Below, one piece after another: positions 1 through 13,000 of a stretch of 26,578 bases of DNA. Position 1 is the first letter of the stretch. Every line of letters begins with the position of its first letter. The position numbers and the translations under genes are program-made. The DNA comes from Entamoeba histolytica HM-1:IMSS. Lineage: Eukaryota > Evosea > Mastigamoebida > Endamoebidae. The notes under the pieces were generated by a model, which was not told where the DNA came from, made no database searches, and saw only the letters and a program-made list of their open reading frames with translations. The DNA is taken from positions 1 through 26,578 of the forward strand of contig NW_001915086.1 in assembly GCF_000208925.1 (NCBI RefSeq), read 5' to 3'.

Positions 1-5
1 CAAAC
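1..5 (-). other. Donor site of a second kinase intron, cut by window edge
   Basis: The minus strand of bases 5 to 1 reads GTTTG, directly after exon sequence CAT ATA TG. This matches the donor used at the other introns here. A phase-2 intron would leave TG to be completed as TGT/TGC (Cys), the usual residue before HRDLK in this kinase group. The acceptor is outside the window. Confidence 0.6.
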
Positions 6-535
6 CATATATGTCTTGAATGAAAATGTTCTACTGCAAATATTAATTGTTGGAAATAAACTAATACCTCTTCTATTTCTAATTTCCCTTTTGAACTTAT
101 ATAATCAAATAATTCTCCTCCTTCAAGTAATTCCATTACTAAGAAAAGATATCGTGTTGTTTCATATACAGTATATAATTGCATAACATTTCTATGATTG
201 ATTATTTTTAAAAATGCTATTTCTCGCTCTACCTATCTTCATTAATTTTCTATTTCTCTCCTAAAATTCTTATTTCTTCACCTTTTATTATTCATGATTA
301 ATTTCTTCTTAATTCATAAATCTTTTGGTGTTGTTTGTTTCAATTAGTCTAATCAAAAAAATTCTCAAACTTTCCTTTTCATTTCTGGCTTTCTCATTAA
401 TTTTGTTTTATCTACTATTTTAATAGCTACTTTAACTCCTGTCTTTTCATGAAATGCAAGATATACCTTTCCACACATCCCCTCTCCAAGTTTTTTTCCA
501 ATGATAAATTGTCCCACTCGATAACACTGTGACAT
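6..535 (-). CDS. Ser/Thr protein kinase, AMPK/BRSK (CAMKL)-like, 5' part, spliced
   Basis: This is the N-terminal lobe of a protein kinase, cut by the left window edge. Exon 1 (535 down to 371, 55 codons) starts MSQCYRVGQF. It has the glycine loop GEGMCGKVY and the ATP-binding VAIK motif. Exon 2 (232 down to 6) carries the alpha-C helix (VEREIAFLKIINHRNVMQLY) and the hinge (FLVMELLEGGELFDYI), and ends at HSRHI plus two bases of a codon. Joining the exons across the 233-370 intron restores the run MKRK-VEREIAFL seen in AMPK/BRSK kinases. The exon 2 end, TG followed by GTTTG, fits a second intron splitting the Cys codon of an expected ICHRDLK catalytic loop. The loop itself is outside the window. 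The kinase family call is firm; the subgroup is inferred from hinge and alpha-C similarity. Confidence 0.85.
233..370 (-). other. Spliceosomal intron 1 of the left-edge kinase (138 nt)
   Basis: Read on the minus strand the segment begins GTTTGAG and ends AGATAG, close to the Entamoeba pattern GTTTGT...TAG. It has stops in the kinase frame, so unspliced mRNA would be truncated. Removing it joins AAA to GTA in phase 0 and gives a continuous kinase alpha-C region. Confidence 0.85.
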
Positions 536-549
536 ATTCTATGTTTTGC

Positions 550-562
550 TTTTCAGTTCAAT
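550..562 (-). promoter_or_regulatory. GAAC-box-like core promoter element of the left-edge kinase
   Basis: The minus strand reads ATTGAACTGAAAA about 15-27 bases upstream of the ATG at 535. The Entamoeba GAAC element (consensus around AATGAACT) is a known core promoter motif. The same 11-mer TGAACTGAAAA occurs just upstream of the XPD gene at 18133-18143. Function is inferred from motif and position. Confidence 0.5.
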
Positions 563-3367
563 CTTCTACTTCGTTCTATAGGTTTTCTTTTTTTGTTTTT
601 TCTTTCTTAAAAATATTTTCCCAATCTTTACCTTTCTTTCCCGAATCTCCTCCCTTCTTTTGTTTATTCTTCTTCTTTCCTTATTCTCTCTTCATTCTTT
701 AATCCTTATCTCTTACTTATTAACTCTTTCTTCTCATCTTTTCTCTCCTTTCATTTCTCATTAAAACTTCACCATTCTGAAACTAAAATCCTCAACAAAA
801 AAAATTACTTAATTAGCAATCATTATCACATATTACTTTGTTATAAATTATTTCTTCTTTACTTGGTGGTAGTTGTTGTATTTGTCCTGAAAAACAGACA
901 AAGTTTTAAGCACAATATTAGAGTTTCAGTATACCTAACATTGTTTTTGGTCATTGTAGAATATCTTTCATTCTTTAACAACCTTAAATTTCCTTTTAAA
1001 TTAAAGTCAAATGCGTACGAAGTTTTCAGTTTCTTAGATAGGGTGAGTTTGAAACAGGAAAGTCGTTCTGTATATATATCACACTTAATTCACTTCTTTT
1101 TATTTTCATAGGTTGAATGAGCTTTGTTCTGTGTTTTAGTTATATAGAAAACATGATAGCAAACGTATTGTTCTTCAAAGAGAATTTGTATTGTTTTGAT
1201 TTATTAATTTCTTTGACTTATGAAGATAATATTTACTTATAATTATTATATATGTTAATGATTAGATAACCCAATTTAACTCCTTAACTAAACATCCGAG
1301 TTTATTTTTATTAGTCTTGTTTAACTTGGAATATTTAAATCAATTATATTCTTATTTATAGAGGTAATAATGGCGTTATGTTCATTTAATAAATATGATT
1401 TTATAATTTCTCGGTATGTTTCAGCTACTCAAACATTTTTTATGTTTATTTCTATATTTTGTACTAAAAACTAACCATTTGATAGAATGAATAAGAACTA
1501 ACTTGTTTTAACGAATGCTTAAAACTGTTTTAACATAAAACTCACAGATGAACCATATCTTGTTGGTATTATTTTCTGAATAGTGTAGAGTAAAAATAAA
1601 CATTCTTTTTTAATTGTTTACATTATGTGTTAGTTTGATACAAGTTATATTATTACTAATTATTTAACGTGAATCAATGGATTAGTTGTTGTTTTATAAA
1701 AAATGACTATAGAAGAACAATAAGTATTTAAGAAAATATATACAAGTTTAAATTTATATTTACGATAGAAGAATATTTCAAAAAATATTTGAAAAATTAT
1801 TTGAGTAATTTAGTATGAATTAATGCAACATAACTTAATTTATAATATTAGTTGTTAAGTACAAACAAAAATTGTTGGACTGTGATAATAACAAATTCTT
1901 ATGTTCATTTATAATGAAATTAAACAGTTACAACTACTTCATTTTTAATTTCAACTTTTATAGACATTATTAATGAGTCAATTCTGAAAGAGATGAATAC
2001 TTTTGTAGTATCATAATATTTTTATTATGGTTTTTAAAAGACTTATCCATACTATTATTTACAGAGTCGTATGAAATAAAAATACTTTAACTCTCAGAAT
2101 ATCTTTAAGAATTTTAATCAAAACATAAACATTTGATATTGTGTTATAATATCAACATCGTGTGTAAATACAATCAATAATAATAATTGTTTATACAGTA
2201 GTTCAATCAAGCCAATTGTTTCAGTGTATTTGTTCAATTATACATTGATTGTTTTATTTATTGTAGAATAAAGATGAATAAAATATATGTTAATTAATGT
2301 ATTGCTGTTTTTAATGATAAAGAATGAAAAAATAATGTAGAGTTACACATTATTATATGAATAATTGAATAGATTATTAAAACAAAGACATTAAAATAGA
2401 CTTATAGAATATTAATGACTTTTACTAATTTAGGTTCAATTACTAAAAATATTCAATAATTATGTTAATAAAAAACATTTTTATTTATCAATGAACAACT
2501 TTATTTGATATGTGCAATTGTTTACAAGGTGTTAGTTTTATATTTTCATAAATATTCTAACAACAAAAAGAAAACAGAAAGATAATAACTCAAAATTTAT
2601 TCATGGTTTATTTTTTTGGTATTGAATTTTACATACGTCAAAGTCCTAAAGTGAGCTTTAACATTAACAAATCAATTAAAACAAGACGTTATTTGAAAAA
2701 CACACTATTCTTTTATTACCTCTTCTATTAGAATAACCTTTTTCTATCAAAAAGTTTTCATGTCTTCAATAAAAAAGAAAAGCCATAAGTTTAGTCTAGG
2801 ATAATTAAACAACATCATTACTTTAAAATACAACCACTTTAAAGCTATAAATTATATCTTGTTTGAAAATTAAAAAAAAAGTACTTATTGAAAAGGTTGT
2901 GTTTTGTTGAAGACATAATACAAAAACAGAAATTATGCTTTTATTATAAATGACTTACATACATCTCTCTATCAAATTTAATACACACAAACAAAAAGAG
3001 TTTTGTCAGAATGACTATTCAGAAGGTGTATTTAGTTGCAGAAGAATGGAAGTTTTGAGGATATATTTTAGACTAACAAACCTAAAATTATAAACAACTC
3101 AAATCAAGAAAAGAGTTTAAGAACAAGAATGGTTTTGTAAATTAATGAAATTGGAAACATTCATTTATTATAAAATTGGAGAGATAACTAGAAGTTCAAA
3201 AATTGTAAATTTTGAAGAATAAAATATGTTATATATTACAAATGCTAAAAATATTTTTAAACGAACTAAAAGAACTAAAAAAAACAAAAGATAGAAGTGG
3301 TATACCAATGCAAGTTATCTTTTGGTGATCTATGCATACAGTACCACAAGACTAAATCATATTTTAT

Positions 3368-3397
3368 ATTTCTTCTGTTTTAATAAACAGAAGAAAT
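3368..3397. repeat. Perfect 13-bp inverted repeat with 4-nt loop
   Basis: The left arm ATTTCTTCTGTTT and right arm AAACAGAAGAAAT are exact reverse complements around the loop TAAT. The stem includes G-C pairs and is not a plain AT run. It lies in non-coding DNA about 300 bp upstream of the DYRK kinase. It could be a hairpin RNA, a terminator-like structure or a mobile-element relic. Nothing else near it supports a specific role. Confidence 0.6.
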
Positions 3398-3662
3398 TCC
3401 AATATGAAAAAGAATAAAAAAAAAGAAGATAAAAAAATAATTTAGAAGGAGATTTGTAAAATAAATTGTTCTAATTTTAGAAATGAAATGAGTCAAAAGA
3501 AACTATAGTTATAGTTAAAAGAACAGTACCAAATAGATTATGATTTAATTAAAATAGAAAAATTCTATTTATAAATTTGATGTGTAATTTTAAGTTTTGG
3601 AAATAATTTTAAAGAAAAAAAGGTATGTGTAAAAGGGAAAAAAACGGGAAAAGAAGCTAAAG

Positions 3663-3672
3663 GTCATCTTCA
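3663..3672 (+). promoter_or_regulatory. Shared upstream motif GTCATCTTCA (DYRK gene)
   Basis: GTCATCTTCA lies 27 bases before the ATG at 3700. The identical 10-mer lies 33 bases before the ATG of the PQ-loop gene at 24341. Same strand and similar spacing suggest a promoter or 5' UTR element. I do not recognise it as a named Entamoeba motif. Confidence 0.3.
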
Positions 3673-3696
3673 TCAAAAAAATACATTTTAAATTGA

Positions 3697-5797
<2,101 letters not shown>

Positions 5798-6486
5798 TAA
5801 AACCAGAGAATTTTATGTTTAATACTCATTTATTTTTAGTCTACTCCTTCTAAACAATTCAAATCCATTTGTAATTGAATAGAATTTTTGTTGTTATATG
5901 TTTTAGTAATAGATAGTTTCAGTCGTAGTTTATTAATATCATTGAACCATTCTTTGTTTTTTTTTTCAATTTCAAATATTTCTTATTTTTTATATATTGT
6001 ATATTGTTTTATTTTAGACTAATGTTAATAAAATTTATTTTGAATAACAAAAACAAATGGTATCATAGTTATAGTGTTTGTCTTCACATTATACCAACTA
6101 GAGGATTATAGTGTGTGTTTTGTTTCTTTATCCTTTTAAGAATTAAACATAATGGAATGGAAATTATCTTCTTTTTTTTTAAAACTAATTAAATTCATGT
6201 ATATCATTTAGCTTATTAATTTCTATCTTTTGATATAACATTAACACAAATTTAAAATAACACATTGTTAGTAATGTTACTCTTTTTACATTTTGAAGTA
6301 ATAAAATTTATTGAATTGTACATTAATGTTATAGTTAATTAAATGTCGTTGGTACATAATCACAATTCGTATTATAATGTAAATGAACTAAAAAGCACAC
6401 AAATTAATTAAAAAAATAAATGTACATAAAATGTTTATTAAATAAACCCACAAATAATCAATCAAATTACTTGTAATTTGCTTTTA
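5798..6486. other. Convergent intergenic region (DYRK and Mak21 3' ends)
   Basis: About 690 bp separates two converging stop codons. It is AT-rich with several T runs and many TAATT/TATTT-like words of the kind used as Entamoeba polyadenylation signals. I see no gene or structured RNA. Confidence 0.6.
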
Positions 6487-8643
6487 TTAATCAACGTCAT
6501 CTTCTTCATCAATAACGTTACCTTCTTCAATGCTCATATCTCCTTCATCAATTTGATCGTCATCTAATCCTAAAAGCTCATTAGTTTCATGGTCCATAAT
6601 ATCTTCATAGTCATATTCATCTTCTTCACTTTTTTCTTCATTGTTAATATTTTCTTTACTAACATTAAACTCAATCTCTTCAAGATTACCTTCTTCAGGT
6701 TCTTCTTCTTTTTTGACATACACCTTTCCATTATAAATAATGTCATCATCTTCTTCTAAATCTTCACTCATTCCATCAGAGTCATCGTCATGTTCTTCTT
6801 GAGTGTTATTTGATGGTTTATTTTCAGCAACACCTTTTTCAACGTGTTTATCAATGTAATAATCAAAGAAAAATAATAGCTCTGATGGTATTTTGTCTCT
6901 TTTTAACTCAATAAATTCTTCTGAGTTAACAATCATCTTTCGAGGATCATTCTTTTCATCTTTAATTTTATTAACAGTTTTTTTATCAAAGGAAATATGC
7001 CCATCATTTGTTTGTTCTTCTTCTTCATGTGGTTGGTCTTTAATTAACTTCTTTAAGGCAAAACGATCCAGTAATAACTTTGAACTTAATGACTCCCAAA
7101 GTTCCAAATTTACATGAATTGGAGTTCCATTAATTAATGACTGTGTTAATTGTCTTACTGTTGGGTGGTAGTGATGCAATAAGAAATTAATTTCAAAACA
7201 TTTTGTATTAATAGCCCCTGTATATGCAGGATCTCTTTTATTCCAATCAAATCCATGCTGACTTTTTTCACCTTCATTTTTGATAATTTGATTGCCACTA
7301 TCATCAATATCAATATCATGGTAATGTTCTTCATCGTCGTCTAATAGCTCACCATTATCAAATAAACCTTTAAGAATAGGATATTTTATTAACATATTTG
7401 ATACAATTCCAAGTACAGAACAAATGAATGAAGGAGAAGAATACAATGATTTAATCAATAATTTTTTAATAAAAGAAGCAATAACGTCAATAGATTCTTC
7501 TTTTAATAAGTTATTCCTTAATATATTGAGGAAAATAAATTGTTTTTCTGAAGGTAATTCAGTTATTTCATTAACTTTTTCATAAATCAAACGATTACAA
7601 CGTTTTGATCTATCAATTTCATTTAATAAAGAAACACATTCCAAAGCTCTAGTAAATGGAATAGTTCTAGCAATTTTGTATAAGTCAGTTAGATGTTCTT
7701 CAATTTCTTTAAAATTTTTACAACAATTAATGCATTTTCTCATTCCAATAATAACATTTTGAAGAGCACGAGTATCAATTTCTTTTTGATTGTATAATGA
7801 TTTAAAATACACAATAAGTAGTTTAATCATTGCTTCTGCTTGTTCTGGATTATTTTTTGAATATTGAATATTTTTGAGTGAAGTAAGACCTCTTCTAATA
7901 GTAATTTGATTAACATTAGGACGAATAATTAATTCTCTTATAGCATTAATAATATCTTCTGTTGTATCTTTATATCTCTTTAATAATTCTTGAATGTAAA
8001 AATCAGTTTTATTTGCAACTTTACCATTAAGATCACCTAATTTATTTACAACTAATGATATTACTTTATATCGTTGTTCTGGACATGAAGCTGCTAATTC
8101 ACTTGCACAACGAATAGCAGTAAGTTTAAATTTATTAACATTTCCCATTGATGCATTTTTAAGAATTTCAAGAAATTGTGCATAAGAATTCTTTAACAAA
8201 TGTTCAAAATAATATTTTGAAAGAATATAAGGAGTTGCAATTTCAAAGTTTTGTTGTTGAAAATTAAGTAAACAACGTTTTGGTAATAAATGTTGTTGAA
8301 ATAACTCTTTTGTTGCTCTTATAGCTAACTCAGATTCATCTCTATTTTTCTTTGTACAATGTCCTAGTAATTGAACAAGATAATTATATGTATTAAAAGG
8401 ACCACTCGATACTATTAATGCCAATGCTTTAATTTTATCATTATATGTACCAGTTGTAATTAATGACCTCATCCATTTACCATTATGTTCTGCAAGTTTC
8501 TTTTGTTCATAAACTGATGTCATTGCTTCATATTTTTCTTTGGCTTGTTTAAATTTCTTCTTGGCAATCTCATTATCATTTTTAATTGGTTTGATTTCTT
8601 CAGGAAGATCTTTCCACCAAGGAGCTGGTTGGTTTTCACTCAT
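6487..8643 (-). CDS. MAK21: Noc1/Mak21/CEBPZ-like 60S ribosome biogenesis factor
   Basis: The 718-residue protein is a CBF/Mak21-family member. In yeast the family (Noc1) helps early 60S pre-ribosome assembly in the nucleolus together with Noc2. The start WWKDLPEEIKP and the alpha-solenoid middle resemble the family. The diagnostic stretch at about residues 460-510 has the order DWNKRDPAYTGA, then CFEINFLLHHYHPTVRQL, matching the CBF-domain pattern KRDP-Y...(W/F)E-L-HYHP-V. The C-terminus is very acidic (Asp/Glu runs), as in many nucleolar proteins. It is shorter than yeast Mak21 (about 1,000 residues). The first ATG is at 8643; the codon before it is TTG, not a start. Its upstream side is the LINE insertion site. 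Confidence 0.88.
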   Translation of the reverse strand: MSENQPAPWWKDLPEEIKPIKNDNEIAKKKFKQAKEKYEAMTSVYEQKKLAEHNGKWMRSLITTGTYNDKIKALALIVSSGPFNTYNYLVQLLGHCTKKNRDESELAIRATKELFQQHLLPKRCLLNFQQQNFEIATPYILSKYYFEHLLKNSYAQFLEILKNASMGNVNKFKLTAIRCASELAASCPEQRYKVISLVVNKLGDLNGKVANKTDFYIQELLKRYKDTTEDIINAIRELIIRPNVNQITIRRGLTSLKNIQYSKNNPEQAEAMIKLLIVYFKSLYNQKEIDTRALQNVIIGMRKCINCCKNFKEIEEHLTDLYKIARTIPFTRALECVSLLNEIDRSKRCNRLIYEKVNEITELPSEKQFIFLNILRNNLLKEESIDVIASFIKKLLIKSLYSSPSFICSVLGIVSNMLIKYPILKGLFDNGELLDDDEEHYHDIDIDDSGNQIIKNEGEKSQHGFDWNKRDPAYTGAINTKCFEINFLLHHYHPTVRQLTQSLINGTPIHVNLELWESLSSKLLLDRFALKKLIKDQPHEEEEQTNDGHISFDKKTVNKIKDEKNDPRKMIVNSEEFIELKRDKIPSELLFFFDYYIDKHVEKGVAENKPSNNTQEEHDDDSDGMSEDLEEDDDIIYNGKVYVKKEEEPEEGNLEEIEFNVSKENINNEEKSEEDEYDYEDIMDHETNELLGLDDDQIDEGDMSIEEGNVIDEEDDVD

Positions 8644-8696
8644 CAATGAGAATTAGGTTTTCTTTAGTTTTTTTATTTTTTATTTATTTTTTATTT

Positions 8697-8714
8697 TTTT
8701 AGTAAAAATTTTTA
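8697..8714. repeat. Left target-site duplication of the LINE
   Basis: TTTTAGTAAAAATTTTTA (18 bp) is repeated exactly at 13444-13461. The T-rich stretch before it also resembles the one before the right copy, so the real duplication may be longer with T-tract slippage. Confidence 0.85.
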
Positions 8715-9414
8715 GTAAAAAAAGATGCATTACAGGAGACACCACAAAAAATATAAAAAAATAAATAACCAAAAAAGAAGAAATTCACATCATCCAAGAA
8801 ATATAAATGATAGAAGAATGAGTGAAAATAGGTATTATCTGTATGGACAGAGATACATGAATAATCACACTAATCATTACAATAATAATTATCACCATAA
8901 ATATCACAATATTGATGATACAAATTGTTTCACTCATCACTTCATTCATAATCATCGTCATAAACACTTTAATAATAACTTCAATAGAAATAAACAATAT
9001 CAATATAAGAAAAACAAATACCATAATAACACACAAAGAAGGTACAAACAATATCAAAATAAGAAACAAAATAGAAATCAAAGAAAAGAAATGATAGAAA
9101 TACAAAATCAAGAATATTGGAAAAGACTCTTTGAAGAAGAAATTAAAATACTTACACCACAAGAAGTAGAAGAAATTAAAAATACCAAGATTAAAGAATA
9201 TACATCATCAACAATATGGAGAAGATGGTATTTTATTGCACGAGAAAAAACAAAAACAATCAGAATGGAAGAAGAGACTATTAGTATGACGCTGGAAGAA
9301 GACAATAATCAATACAACCCAAATGAGATTAAAGACAATAGAATATACAATAACTATGTAATGAGTATTGAAAGTGAAGAAGACGATGATAAAGATTCTA
9401 CGAGAGTAGAAGCT

Positions 9415-9519
9415 AGGCTTGCTGAGGAGAAGAAGAGGCTGGTAGAAGAGGAGAAGAGGCTTGCTGAGGAGAAGAAGATCACTAAAGGAGAGAAGAAGAG
9501 GCTGGTAGAAAAGGAAGAA
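9415..9519 (+). repeat. Five imperfect 21-bp (7-codon) heptad repeats in ORF1
   Basis: Consecutive 21-bp units encode RLAEEKK, RLVEEEK, RLAEEKK, ITKGEKK and RLVEKEE. Units 1 (9415-9435) and 3 (9457-9477) are identical in DNA. Exactly one heptad per unit predicts a coiled coil, and the unit could expand or contract without a frameshift. The units are richer in G and C than the rest of the element. Confidence 0.85.
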
Positions 9520-10034
9520 GAAAACAGTAAAAAGAAAAAAAGAGTAGAAGAAATAGAAAAGAAAGTGGAGGAGGATATGAAAGAGAAAGAAGAAATGAAA
9601 AAGGAATTACAAATAAAAGACCAAACCATAAAAAAACTAACTAAAGATATTATGGCATTAAAGAAGAAGCATGAGAAGGAGATAAGCACAAAAAACCAAC
9701 GAGTATGATAAAAAATATTCAAATTCCATGCTGAATCTGAAAGAAAAAGGTCTGAAGTAAACAATTTAACACAACAATTGCTCTTCCTGAAAGATAAATT
9801 ATCTAAATTAGAAAATGAAAGTATACAGGAAGAAAAGAAGAAAGATGAGGTAACTTACAATATAACAGACTCATCTGAAACACAAATTGTGAATGACCTC
9901 TCCCCCAATGTGGTAGTAGCTGATGAAATATCATCAAGTGAAGATGATCTTCCAAAAAAGAAAGTTAACGCAGAAATCCATTGAAGAAATGGATATTCAG
10001 CATAAGAGGATCACCACATTAGAATTAGATAATC

Positions 10035-10049
10035 AAAAAAAAAAAAAAA
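10035..10049 (+). repeat. A15 homopolymer at the ORF1 end
   Basis: Fifteen A residues encode a Lys run a few codons before the ORF1 stop. It is a likely slippage site in replication, transcription or sequencing, and frame assignments on either side of it should be read with that in mind. Confidence 0.8.
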
Positions 10050-10061
10050 CAAATGAAGTAA

Positions 10062-13000
10062 ACAGATAGAAAAGAAGAAATTTTAACACTTTATAAATGT
10101 TTTGCTTTGAAATTATTTGAAAGAAAATTAAGAGGTCAACTTAAAGAAGAAATAATAGAAAGATTAATACAAGAATTTGGAATTAAAGTAAATGATATTA
10201 ATGAATATAAAGAAATATTAAAGAAGACATTTAAAATAAAGAATGAAATTAAAAGAGAAATCAATAGAATAATGGAGGAAGAAATAATAAAACATCAATG
10301 GAAAGATAAAGAATTAAAAGAAATAATAACTAGAATGAACAAGAAAGAAGAAATAAAAGAAGAGGAGGTAATGAAAATATTTAAAGAAGAAGAAATGAAA
10401 GAACAAGAAGATATACAATTTATTAACTATTATTACAATAAGAAGAAAGTACATCAAATAATTAACATTATTAATAAAAAATGAAATAATAATAAATACA
10501 TTAGATGATTATTATCATTATATTAAATCAGTATCTTCCACTATTAACATCATTAATAAAAATAAACAAGAAAGAAGTTGAAAGAAAAGTATAGAAAGAA
10601 TATTACAATCAAAAATATGTAGATTGAGAGATTTACTCCATAATAAACAATATATGAAATTAAAAAGAATATTACATATTAAGAAATATGATATATATCA
10701 TATTAAAATAAAAACAATTGAACAAATAAACTATTATAAATACCTCCGAAAGATGAAAAGAATAGAAATAGAAGCAAGAAAGAATAATTTGAAAAGAATA
10801 AGATGGAATTATAAAATGATGAAATATGGAAAAAGGCAACACCTAAATAAATCTAAAGAAGATGAATATCCAGATAATATCTCCACTATTAATTTCTGGA
10901 AATGAATCTATGAAACTAATACCAATATAGATTTCCTGAATATTAATTTATATGAAATATTAATTGAAAATCGAATTAATGATAGAATGGCTATAATCAC
11001 TCCAAATGAACTAGATTGTGATATTAAATTTATTGTTAATTGGAAGGCACCGGGAGTTGATAAAATACAAGGAATTTTGGATTAAATATTTAGAACAACC
11101 AAAGAAATACTTATTAAAATTATTTAATGAATGGTTGAATAATCCTAATGAAATACCTCTTCATTTTATTCAATGAAGGACAATATTAATATATAAAAAA
11201 GGAGATAAACTAGACCCACAGAATTACAGACCAATAACGTGTTTAAATTGTCTGTTAAAAGTGTATACATCAATATTAAAGATGAAAATAGAAAGCCAAT
11301 TGATGCTAAATCAAATTGAAAAACAACTATCATTAAATCAAATTAGATGTAAGAAATACACATATGCATCAAAAGAAGGATTATTATACAACACTATAAT
11401 CCAACAATTATTATTAAAGACTAAATGGAAGTGGGTAGAAACATATTATGACGTCTCCAAAGCATATGATAGTATTAACCACCAATGGATTAAACAATGC
11501 TTAATATATTTTAATATCAAACTAGCATTAATTAATAATATATTATATATATTAAATAATACACAAATTAATTTGTATTACAATCAAGAAAGTGTAGGTA
11601 TAATTAATGTAGAAAGATGAATAATACAAATGATAGTTTATCTCCACTTTTATTTGTATTATCTATTGATATATTATCTAAACAATTAGATAAACAAATA
11701 ATCAAATTAAATATCAAAATGAATGGAGAAGAAAAACAAGTCCAGTTAAACCACATATTGTATATGGATGATTTAAAAATAACGACTAATAGCCTCGATG
11801 AAATGGAAATCACACAAATTGACTAAATAAATATTTAATGCAGTATGATTAAAAATTAATGTAGAAAAGAGTTTGATAATGACTAATATTAATAGTCAAA
11901 TAAATTGAGAAATTGTTGAATTAACACGAGTAACTAATAACAATCATTATAAATATCTTGATATTGAAATATGAGATAAAATAAATATTAATAAATATTG
12001 TACAAGAATATTAAATGTTGTATCTTCTATTTTATCATCATTAAACACTATGAAATACAGCAGCCTCAATACAATAAGAAAGATTAATAGTGATATAATC
12101 TCCAAATTAAGATATGAATTTAGTATTGTCCCATGGAAACTATGAGAATTGGAGAAGATAGATAAACAAATAAGAAAATCATTAATACAACTCCAATTAT
12201 ATAGTAGAAATATCCCAAAAAGTAGATTATATGTTAAAATAAATGAATTTGGAATAGGATTAATATCAGCAAGAGATGAATGTGGTAAAGAATTATTAAG
12301 AATATATTTAAAATATAAGTGGAGATCAAACACAGGAATATGAGAAATGATAGAAGCAATAAAAGAAAATCTAAATTGAATAATTAAAAGAATGAAGAAA
12401 GCATTTGGTAAGAAGATTAATTTTAATGAATTAATGAACGTAATAGAAATAAATGAAAGAAAGCACAATGTAAAGGAAATATTTGAATTTGTAAATAATG
12501 AATTGAATGATAGATATTTAAGTGAATGGAAAGAAAAGAAATGTGGTGAATATATAAGATGTGCAAATGGCACTTTCAATGATAAGAAATTAACAGTAGC
12601 CACTTGGAGGTCATTAAATATAAAAAGAAATGCATTCCTCCAAATAGTAAAAATGCAAGAATGAGTAAGTATGACAGGAAATATTAAAGCAAAAATACTC
12701 AAAAGTGATGATTTAAAATATTGTAAACATTGTCATAACACTATTACATCTATTAGTCATATATTGTTAGGATGTAATGAAAAAGAATCAAATATTAAAA
12801 CATGATTATGTGTAAACAAATATTTAAACACATATTAATTACACATTTTAATGAATTTGATGCAATTGATTTTAATAATCCTCCTAAATGTATTAATAAT
12901 GATGAAATGGTTATAACTTACAACATTGATTTATTGGTTAGTGATAATTCATTCCATGCTAGAAAACCAGATATATATTATCAAAATATTACAGAAAAGA

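Larger units (their letters stand above)
8725..10069 (+). pseudogene. LINE ORF1 (basic RNA-binding/coiled-coil protein), frameshifted
   Basis: The frame opens MHYRRHHKKYKK and is intact for 327 codons to a TGA at 9706. The coding pattern then runs in frame 3 at about 9700-9740 (EYDKKYSNSMLNLKEK), returns to frame 1 (RSEVNNLTQQLLFLKDKL) to about 9975, and ends in frame 2 (SIEEMDIQHKRITTLELD) at TAG 10067-10069. At least three indels are therefore needed. The N-terminal third is rich in His, Asn, Lys, Arg and Tyr and strongly basic, fitting nucleic-acid binding. A middle segment has Trp-rich STIWRRWYFIA. The C-terminal half is a Lys/Glu coiled coil containing heptad repeats (9415-9519). ORF1 proteins of Entamoeba LINEs bind RNA; the role here is inferred from position and composition. 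Confidence 0.8.

Noticed and set aside
1..535. Left-edge kinase as a pseudogene or pseudokinase
   Set aside because: The stops and the lost HRD are both explained by GTTTG...TAG introns with clean joins.
863..1111. 82-codon open frame
   Set aside because: It has a poly-Val start and hydrophobic low-complexity content, with no domain and no promoter motif; probably chance in AT-rich DNA.
8785..9162. 125-codon antisense open frame in the LINE
   Set aside because: It is a shadow of the His/Asn-rich ORF1; its Ile/Phe/Val-rich content follows from the sense codons.
11947..12702. 251-codon antisense open frame
   Set aside because: It lies opposite LINE ORF2 and its protein is a hydrophobic mirror of the Asn/Ile/Lys-rich sense strand. 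The sense strand has RT-domain continuity.
12803..12805. A further in-frame TGA in ORF2
   Set aside because: It lies at the frame 2 to frame 1 switch near 12802, so it is probably not in the true frame; not counted.
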